From the NCBI GenBank assembly GCA_947378275.1, contig CANCJD010000007.1, forward strand, positions 1-32,643: DNA of 32,643 bases, written 5' to 3'. The first letter of the stretch is position 1. The number at the start of each line of letters is the position of its first letter. The notes under the pieces were generated by a model. It had not been told where the DNA came from and did not search any database. It worked only from the letters and a program-made list of their open reading frames with translations. The DNA is from Comamonadaceae bacterium (lineage in GTDB: Bacteria; Pseudomonadota; Gammaproteobacteria; Burkholderiales; Burkholderiaceae_C). Made by a program: the position numbers and the translations under genes. This document shows, in pieces, positions 9,888 to 20,683 of this stretch.

Positions 9888-9938
9888 CGGGGGCCCACAT
9901 GCAAAGTGCCGGACAATCGGGGGCCCTGACTCCGATTG
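9888..9938 (+). promoter_or_regulatory. Direct repeat and stem-loop upstream of ylqF
   Basis: CGGGGGCCC at 9888-9896 and 9918-9926 (30 bp start to start); CAATCGG (9914-9920) pairs with CCGATTG (9932-9938), ending 15 nt before the ATG. Confidence 0.4.
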
Positions 9939-9953
9939 AAAGAATAAAAACAT

Positions 9954-10940
9954 ATGGCGATCCAATGGTTTCCCGGCCACATGCACCTCACGCGCAAGGC
10001 CATTGGCGAGCGTATTAAAGACATTGACGTGGTGATCGAACTGCTCGACGCGCGCCTGCCCGGCTCCAGCGCCAACCCCATGCTGGCCGAGATCACCAGT
10101 GGCAAGCCCGCGCTCAAGGTGCTCAACAAACAAGACCTGGCCGACCCGGCGCGCACCGCGCAGTGGCTCGCGCACTACAACGCGCTGCCAGGCGTGCGTG
10201 CCCTGGGGCTGGATGCGAGCATGAGCACGCCCGCCCGCGCGCTGGTGGCCGCCTGCCACACCCTGGCGCCCAACCGCGGGGGCATGGCCAAACCCATGCG
10301 GGTGCTGATTTGCGGCATTCCCAATGTGGGCAAGTCCACGCTGATCAACACCTTAAAGGGCAAGCGCTCCGCCAAAACGGGCGACGAGGCGGGTGTCACC
10401 AAAATCGAGCAGCGGATCACGATTGCCGACGACTTTTATCTCTACGACACGCCTGGCGTGCTGTGGCCGCGCATCATCGTGGCCAAGAGCGGCTACAACC
10501 TGGCCGCCAGCGGCGCTATTGGCCGCAATGCTTTTAACGAAGAAGAAGTGGCGCTGGAGTTGCTGGACTACCTGCGCCAGCACTACGCCCACGAGATTGA
10601 GGCCCGCTACAAGCTAGAAGGTGTGGCGGCCATGAGTGACGAAGAAATTCTGGCCGCTATTGGCAAAAAGCGTGGCGCTTTGCAGTCAGGCGGGCGCATC
10701 AACTTGCAAAAAGCGGCCGAAATCGCGATTTACGACTTTCGCGCCTGCAGCCTGGGCCGCGTGACGCTGGAGACGCCCGAAGAATTTACCCAGTGGTTGG
10801 CTGTGGGCCAAAAGATCGACGCCGAGCGGCAGATCAAGAAAGACGATATTGAACACAACCGCCTGGTGCGCCTGAAAAAGATCGCCCGCCCTGCCACGCG
10901 CGCCGAACGCGATGCGCAAGAAGACAAACACGGCGACTGA
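9954..10940 (+). CDS. ylqF: Ribosome biogenesis GTPase YlqF/RbgA family (circularly permuted GTPase)
   Basis: IQWFPGHMHLTRKAI, DARLPGSSANP, NKQDLAD preceding GIPNVGKSTLINTL, DTPGVLWP. Confidence 0.95.
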   Translation: MAIQWFPGHMHLTRKAIGERIKDIDVVIELLDARLPGSSANPMLAEITSGKPALKVLNKQDLADPARTAQWLAHYNALPGVRALGLDASMSTPARALVAACHTLAPNRGGMAKPMRVLICGIPNVGKSTLINTLKGKRSAKTGDEAGVTKIEQRITIADDFYLYDTPGVLWPRIIVAKSGYNLAASGAIGRNAFNEEEVALELLDYLRQHYAHEIEARYKLEGVAAMSDEEILAAIGKKRGALQSGGRINLQKAAEIAIYDFRACSLGRVTLETPEEFTQWLAVGQKIDAERQIKKDDIEHNRLVRLKKIARPATRAERDAQEDKHGD

Positions 10941-10961
10941 AGTGTGTGGGGCACTAGCCGC

Positions 10962-10980
10962 GTTCGCCTATACGGCGAAC
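10962..10980. terminator. Stem-loop between convergent ylqF and the small ORF, overlapping the small ORF stop codon
   Basis: GTTCGCC-TATAC-GGCGAAC perfect 7-bp stem; no T tract. Confidence 0.35.
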
Positions 10981-11144
10981 CGGGTGTAGAGATAGCCCAA
11001 GCCGAAAAACAAGCCTATAGCCAAGATCGATGCAACCCAGCGGCGGCCCATGCGCTCCAGCTTATCGTCACTCATCAAGGTTGTTGGTTCGTCGTTGCGT
11101 TTTGATTTTTTTCGCAGAAGGACTTGTATGACAACGGGCAGCAT
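10968..11144 (-). CDS. Small (58 aa) hypothetical protein with one predicted transmembrane helix; absent from supplied ORF track
   Basis: Read on minus strand: MLPVVIQVLLRKKSKRNDEPTTLMSDDKLERMGRRWVASILAIGLFFGLGYLYTRFAV*; RBS-like GGAGAA immediately before ATG. Alternative in-frame ATG at 11075 gives 35 aa. Confidence 0.55.
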   Translation of the reverse strand: MLPVVIQVLLRKKSKRNDEPTTLMSDDKLERMGRRWVASILAIGLFFGLGYLYTRFAV

Positions 11145-11197
11145 GGTTCTCCAATGAAAAAATAGGTGGATGGACAGGTTCAGCTTACGCTTCTCAC

Positions 11198-12316
11198 CTA
11201 AAACAGCACTACGCCCCGGATCGACTCCCCACTTTTCATCAGGTCAAAGCCTTTGTTGATGTCCTCAATGGGCATGGTGTGGGTGATCAGGTCGTCAATA
11301 TTGATCTTTCCTTCCATGTACCAGTCGACGATTTTGGGCACATCGGTGCGACCGCGCGCGCCGCCAAAGGCCGAACCTTCCCATTTGCGCCCGGTCACCA
11401 ACTGAAACGGCCGGGTGCTGATCTCGGCTCCGGCTTCTGCCACGCCGATGACGATGCTGCGGCCCCAGCCCTTGTGCGTGCATTCCAGCGCCTGGCGCAT
11501 CACCTTGGTGTTGCCGATGCACTCAAAACTGTAGTCGGCCCCACCGTCGGTGAGTTGCACGATGGCCTCGACTACGTTGCCGCCTGCGGCCTCGATTTCT
11601 TTGGGGTTCAGAAAGTGGGTCATTCCAAACTTGCGCGCCATGGCCTGGCGCGCCGGGTTGATGTCCACACCGATGATTTTGTCTGCACCCACCATTTTTG
11701 CGCCCTGAATCACGTTCAGGCCAATGCCGCCCAGGCCAAACACCACCACGTTGGCGCCGGCCTCGACCTTGGCGGTAAACAGCACCGCTCCAATGCCGGT
11801 GGTCACGCCGCAGCCGATGTAGCAGACCTTGTCAAAAGGCGCGTCTTCGCGGATTTTGGCCAGGGCGATCTCAGGTACCACGGTGTAATTGCTAAAGGTG
11901 CTGGTGCCCATGTAATGAAATATCGGCTTGCCGTCCAAACTAAAGCGGCTGCTGGCGTCGGGCATCAGACCTTTGCCCTGGGTGCTGCGGATGCGCTGGC
12001 ACAGGTTGGTCTTGCGGCTCAGGCAAAACTTGCATTCCCGGCATTCGGGGGTGTAAAGCGGAATGACGTGGTCACCTTTTTTGAGGCCGTTGACACCCGG
12101 ACCCACGTCCACCACGATGCCTGCGCCCTCGTGGCCCAGGATGGCCGGGAAAATACCTTCGGGGTCGGCGCCCGAGAGGGTGTAGTAGTCTGTGTGGCAG
12201 ATGCCGGTGGCTTTGATCTCGACCAGCACTTCGCCAAACTTGGGGCCTTGCAGATCGACGGTTTCAATTGCGAGGGGCTGGCCTGCTTTCCAGGCGACAG
12301 CGGCTTTGGTTTTCAT
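11198..12316 (-). CDS. adhC: S-(hydroxymethyl)glutathione dehydrogenase / class III alcohol dehydrogenase
   Basis: [55 protein letters not shown], structural-zinc cysteines [31 protein letters not shown]. Confidence 0.96.
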   Translation of the reverse strand: MKTKAAVAWKAGQPLAIETVDLQGPKFGEVLVEIKATGICHTDYYTLSGADPEGIFPAILGHEGAGIVVDVGPGVNGLKKGDHVIPLYTPECRECKFCLSRKTNLCQRIRSTQGKGLMPDASSRFSLDGKPIFHYMGTSTFSNYTVVPEIALAKIREDAPFDKVCYIGCGVTTGIGAVLFTAKVEAGANVVVFGLGGIGLNVIQGAKMVGADKIIGVDINPARQAMARKFGMTHFLNPKEIEAAGGNVVEAIVQLTDGGADYSFECIGNTKVMRQALECTHKGWGRSIVIGVAEAGAEISTRPFQLVTGRKWEGSAFGGARGRTDVPKIVDWYMEGKINIDDLITHTMPIEDINKGFDLMKSGESIRGVVLF

Positions 12317-12502
12317 GGTGTGTTGCGTTTGCGTTAGAGAGGTAGGTCGCATCGTAACTTCATCCCAGCGTGTTGAACCAATGCACCTAGGCTGCGGCGC
12401 CCCGCATATGGGGTGCGCGATGGCCAGGGTTTTTACCTACTGCGCGAACACCTGATAAGCTTCGGGGCTGAAAACTATTGTTGGACTATTCGCTGCAATC
12501 CT

Positions 12503-12925
12503 ATGAAAAATATGAATCTAGTCAGGGGGGTATTCCTCATCGCCATATCGTTGTTGTTTGGTCTAACATCAATGACGTATTCGATAGGCAAGTTTGGCAA
12601 GGCCGGGCCTGGCATGTTTCCGCTGCTGGTCAGCGGCATGCTCTTGGTTATTGGCGTAGTAACCGTCATCGGCGCACATTACAAACCACCGGTTCCTATC
12701 AGTTACAACTTCAAAAACATCGCGCTCGTGCTGCTGGGCTTGTGCGGATTTGCGATTATTTCCCAGTACCTAAATATGATTCTCGGAGTTATATTTTTGG
12801 TATTTTCCACGGCGTATGCAGCGTCCTCTTTTACGGTCGCACGCAACCTCAAAATATCGGCATGCCTGATAGCCATTGCCTTTGCTTTCAAATACTTACT
12901 TGGCCTTAATCTGCCCCTGATCTAA
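12503..12925 (+). CDS. TctB-family small membrane subunit (copy 2)
   Basis: MKNMNLVRGVFLIAISLLFGLTSMTYSIGKFGKAGPGMFPLLVSGML; TctB-like size and N-terminal G-P-G-FPL motif; followed by tctA. Confidence 0.82.
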   Translation: MKNMNLVRGVFLIAISLLFGLTSMTYSIGKFGKAGPGMFPLLVSGMLLVIGVVTVIGAHYKPPVPISYNFKNIALVLLGLCGFAIISQYLNMILGVIFLVFSTAYAASSFTVARNLKISACLIAIAFAFKYLLGLNLPLI

Positions 12926-14415
12926 TGGACTTAATACACAATCTCGCTTTTGGTTTTGAGCATGCTCTGACTTGGCAAAACCTGTTGTATTGCGCAATTG
13001 GATGCGTAGTTGGTACATTGGTCGGTTTGCTGCCCGGTTTGGGTCCGTTGTCGACCATCAGTTTGCTGCTTCCGTTGACATACTCTATTCCAACCGATGG
13101 CTCCATCATTATGTTGGCTGGTATTTACTACGGGGCGCAATACGGGGACAGCGTTAGCGCCATCACCATGAAGATACCGCATGCCAGCAGCATTGTGGCG
13201 TGCATTGACGGTTACCAGATGACGCTCAAAGGTAAAACGGGCTTGGCCTTGTTTACTGCCGGTATTTCAAGCTTTATTGGTGGCACCGTAGCCATCCTCG
13301 TGTTGGCGACTTTGGCACCCACTTTAGGTGAGGTTGCACTTCTGTTTGGTCCTGCAGATTATTGCGCGCTGATGCTGCTCGGATTTGTCTGCGTGAGTTT
13401 TGTCACGACGGGAAGCATGCTCAATGGCTTGGCAATGACATTGATCGGTGTGCTTCTGGGCTTGGTCGGAACCGATGTCAACAGTGGCGTTCCACGTTTC
13501 ACGATGGACTTGGGCTTTTTAGCAGATGGCGTTGGCCTGATTAGCGTTGCTTTGGGTTGCTTCGGTATCGCTGAAATTGTAAAAAACCTCGACAGCGGCG
13601 GACAGGTAACCCCTTTCAACGGCCAGATCAAGCTGATGCCGACATGGCCCGAGTTCAAACGAATTATTCCAAGCGCCCTTCGTGGCAGCGTGATTGGGTC
13701 GGTTCTCGGTCTGTTGCCCGGCGGTGGCCCCGTTATTGCCCAATTTGCGGCCTATGCGGCCGACAAGCGATTCAGCAAGTACCGGGACGAGATCGGCGAG
13801 GGCGCTATTGAAGGCGTCGCTGGCCAAGCGGCGGCCGACGAGGCGGCTGCGCGTACCAGTTTTATTCCACTGATGAGTATTGGCATTCCCGAGAATGCGG
13901 TCATGGCTTTGATGATGGCCGCTTTTATTGTCAAGGGCGTGCAGCCTGGTCCCAACATGATCGCCAATCACCCTGATTTATTCTGGGGACTGGTCGCGAG
14001 TATGTGGGTGGGAAATTGCTTTCTGGTGATCTTGAACGTTCCATTGGTTCGCTATTGGCTTTCGGTATTCAAGATCCCTTTCAGTGTCCTTTTCCCTGCG
14101 ATTCTGTTCTTCTGCTGCATTGGTACCTACAGCATTAACAATAACCTGGATGACGTCTACATCACGGCGACATTTGGTTTTATTGGCTATATGTTTATGC
14201 GTCTCGGTCTGGAAGCCGCACCTTTGATGCTGGGCTTTATTTTGGGGCCTATGCTCGAAGAATATTTCCGCCGACAGTTGCTGATCAGCCGTGGCGATTT
14301 CACTTCCTTCTTTACCCGGCCCATCAGCGGAAGCCTGCTGGCTTTAATCAGCTTATTCATTGTGTGGCAAGTGGTTACTTTTCTTCGCCAAGTGAGGAAA
14401 ACCCGGACGGCCTAA
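12925..14415 (+). CDS. TctA-family large permease (copy 2)
   Basis: GTLVGLLPGLGPLSTISLLLPLTYSIP, IMLAGIYYGAQYG, TSFIPLMSIGIPENAVMALM, GPMLEEYFRRQL; ATG overlaps the tctB stop (TAATG). Confidence 0.92.
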   Translation: MDLIHNLAFGFEHALTWQNLLYCAIGCVVGTLVGLLPGLGPLSTISLLLPLTYSIPTDGSIIMLAGIYYGAQYGDSVSAITMKIPHASSIVACIDGYQMTLKGKTGLALFTAGISSFIGGTVAILVLATLAPTLGEVALLFGPADYCALMLLGFVCVSFVTTGSMLNGLAMTLIGVLLGLVGTDVNSGVPRFTMDLGFLADGVGLISVALGCFGIAEIVKNLDSGGQVTPFNGQIKLMPTWPEFKRIIPSALRGSVIGSVLGLLPGGGPVIAQFAAYAADKRFSKYRDEIGEGAIEGVAGQAAADEAAARTSFIPLMSIGIPENAVMALMMAAFIVKGVQPGPNMIANHPDLFWGLVASMWVGNCFLVILNVPLVRYWLSVFKIPFSVLFPAILFFCCIGTYSINNNLDDVYITATFGFIGYMFMRLGLEAAPLMLGFILGPMLEEYFRRQLLISRGDFTSFFTRPISGSLLALISLFIVWQVVTFLRQVRKTRTA

Positions 14416-14572
14416 CCTCGACAAGCCATCCTGGCCTTGGCTGGGATGGCGGATCAATGCCGTAACCATGCGGCCTAAAGAGCGAATGTGCAAGGCTTGG
14501 CGCGCCGCTCTGCGAATTGCACCGATTTGCGTGTCGCGCAAAGCAATTCATTGCCTCCCCGCTCTCGCCTAA

Positions 14573-17119
<2,547 letters not shown>

Positions 17120-17143
17120 TAATTTTTCAAACTGAGCACCCCT

Positions 17144-17953
17144 ATGACCGACAACTTCAAAAATCTCTTTTCCATCCAAGGCAAAACTGCGTTGGTCACT
17201 GGCGGCTCGCGCGGCATTGGAGAAATGATCGCGGCTGGCTTTTTGTCCCAGGGCGCCAAGGTGTATATCTCGTCGCGCAAGGCAGACACCTGCCAGGCCA
17301 CGGCCCAGCGCCTGAGCGAGATTTATGGCGGCCAATGCATTGCGCTGCCCGCCGACCTGTCCAAACTGGCCGGTGTGGAAAGCCTGGCGGCGCAACTTGC
17401 CGCGCACGAGGCCAAACTCGATATTTTGGTGAACAACGCTGGGGCGTCCTGGGGCGCGCCCTTGGACCAGTTTCCTGAAATGGGCTGGGACAAAGTGATG
17501 GACACCAACGTCAAGGGCGTGTTCTTTTTGACGCAAAAGCTGCTGCCACTCTTGCGCGCGGCGGGCCAGGGCGCAAGCCCTGCACGGGTGATCAATATAG
17601 GCTCGATTGACGGCATCAAGAGTTCGTCTTTTGACGCCTTTTCGTATGGCGCGTCCAAAGCGGCGGTGCACCATCTGACGCGCTTCATGGCCACGCACCT
17701 GACCAAAGAACGCATTTTGTTCAACGCCATCGCGCCCGGCCCTTTCCCCACCTGGATGCTGAGCACCGGCGTGGGCTTTGGTGGTGAGACCGAAGGCGTG
17801 GACTGGGACAAGGTGGGCCAATCCAACCCCAGCGGACGTGTGGGTACGGCCCAAGACATTGCCGGACTGGCTATATTCCTTTGCTCGCGTGCGGGCGAAT
17901 ATGTGGTGGGCCAAACCATTGCCTGCGACGGCGGAGTGGTCGGCACGGCCTGA
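17144..17953 (+). CDS. SDR-family oxidoreductase
   Basis: KTALVTGGSRGIGEMIAAGFLSQGAKVYISSRK, NNAG, YGASK, C-terminal VVGQTIACDGGVVGTA. Confidence 0.92.
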   Translation: MTDNFKNLFSIQGKTALVTGGSRGIGEMIAAGFLSQGAKVYISSRKADTCQATAQRLSEIYGGQCIALPADLSKLAGVESLAAQLAAHEAKLDILVNNAGASWGAPLDQFPEMGWDKVMDTNVKGVFFLTQKLLPLLRAAGQGASPARVINIGSIDGIKSSSFDAFSYGASKAAVHHLTRFMATHLTKERILFNAIAPGPFPTWMLSTGVGFGGETEGVDWDKVGQSNPSGRVGTAQDIAGLAIFLCSRAGEYVVGQTIACDGGVVGTA

Positions 17954-18021
17954 ATCCCTGGGAAGCGCGACTAGTATCCGTCCCCTGTTATCCCCAATAT
18001 AAAACCCAAGGAGCCCCTTTC

Positions 18022-19704
18022 ATGTCAAGCCCCAAGCTGATGCTCGATTACATCTACGACCACGAAAAGAACCTGGCAAACCAGGTTTACCTAACCCAAC
18101 CTCTGGGTCAGGGCCAGGTGGTGGACTACACCTGGGGCCAGACCATGGACCAGGCGCGGCGCATGGCCACACACCTGCAAAGCCTGGGCTTTGTTCCGGG
18201 CGCGCGCATTGGCATCTTGTCTAAAAACTGCGCACACTTCTTCATGGCCGAACTGGCCATTTGGATGGCGGGCTACACCACGGTCGCCATCTTTCCTACA
18301 GAGGCTGCGTCCACCGTTGCCTACGTGCTGGAGCACAGCGAGGCCAGTTTGCTGTTTGTAGGCAAGCTCGATACCTGGCCAGAGCAAGAGCCCGGTGTGC
18401 CCGCGCACCTGCCGCGCATCGCATTCCCTCTGGCGCCTGTCACGCCTTACGACACCTGGGACGCTATTACTGCGCGCACCGCACCGATTGCCGGATTCCC
18501 CCAGCGCGCAGGCGCCGACCTGGCCATGCTGATTTACACCTCGGGCTCTACCGGCCAGCCCAAGGGCGTGATGCACAGCTTTGAGCGCATTACCGCCGCG
18601 ACCGAATTTTCGGTGGCGCAAAACATGAGCGGCGCTGTCGCGCCAGGTCAAGAGCACCGCGTGCTGTCCTATTTGCCGTTGGCTCATGTGTTTGAGCGCG
18701 CGGTCATCGAGTGCAATAGCTTTGCGGTGGGTCGGGTGCATGTGTTCTTTGCCGAGTCGCTGGACACCTTTGCCGCCGATTTGCAGCGTGCGCGGCCCAC
18801 GCTTTTTGTGTCGGTGCCACGCCTATGGCTCAAGTTTCAGCAGGCGGTGTTTGCCAAAATGCCGGCGCGCAAGTTGTCACTGCTGCTGCGTATTCCCATC
18901 CTCAACAAGATAGTGGCGCGCAAAATTTTGACCAACCTGGGCCTGGACCAGGCGGTGCTGGCTTTTAGCGGATCTGCGCCCTTGCCCGCAGACCTGATCC
19001 GCTGGTACCGCAGCCTGGGCTTGCAACTGCTCGAAGGTCTAGGGATGACCGAAGACTTTGCCTATTCCCACAGTGCGACGCCCGAATTCAGCGAGCCGGG
19101 CTATGTCGGCATCGCCAACCCCGGCGTGCAGGCACGCATCAGCCCCGAGGGTGAGATTTTGATCAAGTCCCCCGGACAAATGGTGGGCTACTACAAGCGG
19201 CCCGACCTGGATGCAGAGGCGTTCACTGCGGATGGCTTTTTCCACACGGGCGACTTGGGCTCCAAACTTGCGGATGGGCAACTGAAGGTGACAGGCCGCC
19301 TCAAAGAATTGTTCAAAACATCCAAGGGCAAATACGTGGCTCCCGCGCCCATCGAGAACCTGCTCAACATACACCCACTGGTCGAAAGCAGCATGGTTTC
19401 TGGTTTGGGTCAGCCCGCCGCCTATGCGGTGGTGGTGCTAGGTGAAGAGTTCCGCCCCAAGCAAAACGATCCTGCCTTCCGGGCTGAGGCGCAGACCCAG
19501 TTGGAGCACTTGCTCAAAGAAGTGAACGCCCAGGTTGCGGACTACGAAAAGCTGCAGATGATCGTGGTGGCCAAAGACCCCTGGTCGATCGAGAACGGCT
19601 GCCTGACTCCGACCATGAAAATCCGGCGCAGCCGCATTGAGAGCGCGGTCGAACCCAAGGTAGACGGTTGGTACGCCAACAAAAGCCCGGTGCAATGGGC
19701 CTAA
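18022..19704 (+). CDS. AMP-binding long-chain acyl-CoA synthetase-like ligase
   Basis: AMP-binding motif LIYTSGSTGQPKGVMHS, YLPLAHVFER, GLGMTED, HTGDLG, GRLKELFKTSKGKYVAPAPIENLL. Confidence 0.94.
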   Translation: MSSPKLMLDYIYDHEKNLANQVYLTQPLGQGQVVDYTWGQTMDQARRMATHLQSLGFVPGARIGILSKNCAHFFMAELAIWMAGYTTVAIFPTEAASTVAYVLEHSEASLLFVGKLDTWPEQEPGVPAHLPRIAFPLAPVTPYDTWDAITARTAPIAGFPQRAGADLAMLIYTSGSTGQPKGVMHSFERITAATEFSVAQNMSGAVAPGQEHRVLSYLPLAHVFERAVIECNSFAVGRVHVFFAESLDTFAADLQRARPTLFVSVPRLWLKFQQAVFAKMPARKLSLLLRIPILNKIVARKILTNLGLDQAVLAFSGSAPLPADLIRWYRSLGLQLLEGLGMTEDFAYSHSATPEFSEPGYVGIANPGVQARISPEGEILIKSPGQMVGYYKRPDLDAEAFTADGFFHTGDLGSKLADGQLKVTGRLKELFKTSKGKYVAPAPIENLLNIHPLVESSMVSGLGQPAAYAVVVLGEEFRPKQNDPAFRAEAQTQLEHLLKEVNAQVADYEKLQMIVVAKDPWSIENGCLTPTMKIRRSRIESAVEPKVDGWYANKSPVQWA

Positions 19705-19735
19705 GCGCAGGGCCAGCGACCGGACAGAGGCCTAA

Positions 19736-19779
19736 GCCCGCACCATGCGGGCGTGGCGTTTAAGCCCGCAGCACGCGGG
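19736..19779. terminator. Pair of near-identical stem-loops between convergent genes
   Basis: GCCCGC-ACCAT-GCGGGC (19736-19752) and CCCGC-AGCAC-GCGGG (19765-19779), each preceded by TAAG; the second lies at the 3' end of the minus-strand hydrolase. Confidence 0.45.
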
Positions 19780-20668
19780 TAATAAAGTCCGCCGTCTGGC
19801 GCAGTGCATCACGTGCCTCGGGCAGCAAGCGCGCCATTACCGCAAAGGCGTGGGGCGTGTGCTTCCATTGCAGGCAGGTGCTGTCGCTGCCTAGGGCCTG
19901 CAGCTTTTGGTGCATGCGCAGCGTATCGTCTCGCAAGATTTCGGATTGGCTCACCACCGTCAGACACGGCGGCAAACCTGCCAGATTTCCCAGCAGCGGC
20001 GAAATGCGGGCGTCACTGGCTGGCACGTTGGGCGAGTACATAGCCAGTGCGTCAACCAGCAATCGCCGGTGCAGCATGGCGTCTGAGTCAGAATTGCTGT
20101 CAATGGATTCGCCCTGGTGCGTCAAGTCCAGCCAAGGCGAAAAAAGCACCAGGCCACGCGGTAGGGGCAGATGGGTATCGCGCACGGTCTGTGCGGTGGC
20201 CAGCGCCAGGTTGCCGCCCGCGCTGTCGCCGCCCAGGATCAGCTGCCCGGCGTCTACGCCTTGGTTCAAGAGCGCTTGGTAAACCACCATCGCGTCCTCA
20301 TGCGCGGCGGGAAATGGATGCTCGGGTGCGAGCCGGTAATCCACCATCAGCATGCGAACCTGGGCCAGTTGCGCCAGTGTGCTGGCCATGTCGCGGTGGC
20401 TGTTGAGGCTGCCTGCAATATATCCCCCGCCGTGAAAGTAAACACAGATGGGCGCATCCGCTTTACCCACCAACGTCTGGGGCTGCACCCATTCCACCGG
20501 CACGCCCGCGATCACGTCGGCGCGCACCTCAATCTGCGGTCTGGGCTTGCCGTAGTCGCGGCTCAGGAATTTGCGCCCTTGGCGCAAGCGCTGCTCAGGC
20601 GAAAGCTGCAGGCTGGCCGCCCGGCGGGACTTTAAAAACCGGTTGATAAAGAAGTTTTGAATGCTCAT
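19760..20668 (-). CDS. Alpha/beta hydrolase, hormone-sensitive-lipase family esterase
   Basis: Oxyanion motif YFHGGGYIAG, nucleophile elbow LGGDSAGGNLA, LFSPWLDLT, C-terminal HTPHAF. Confidence 0.93.
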   Translation of the reverse strand: MSIQNFFINRFLKSRRAASLQLSPEQRLRQGRKFLSRDYGKPRPQIEVRADVIAGVPVEWVQPQTLVGKADAPICVYFHGGGYIAGSLNSHRDMASTLAQLAQVRMLMVDYRLAPEHPFPAAHEDAMVVYQALLNQGVDAGQLILGGDSAGGNLALATAQTVRDTHLPLPRGLVLFSPWLDLTHQGESIDSNSDSDAMLHRRLLVDALAMYSPNVPASDARISPLLGNLAGLPPCLTVVSQSEILRDDTLRMHQKLQALGSDSTCLQWKHTPHAFAVMARLLPEARDALRQTADFITRVLRA

Positions 20669-20683
20669 GGTGGGGCGTCTCTT

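Noticed and set aside
11279-12337. 352-aa plus-strand ORF
   Set aside because: Antisense shadow of the class III ADH gene.
8262-12415. CCCCATATGC word near gshA (8264) and its reverse complement upstream of tctBA copy 2 (~12402)
   Set aside because: Only two copies, each inside a different GC-rich palindrome; could be coincidental and no regulator site is recognised.
14425-14450. Stem-loop GCCATCC...GGATGGC after tctA copy 2
   Set aside because: No T tract and a long loop; could be a weak terminator but not supported enough to call.
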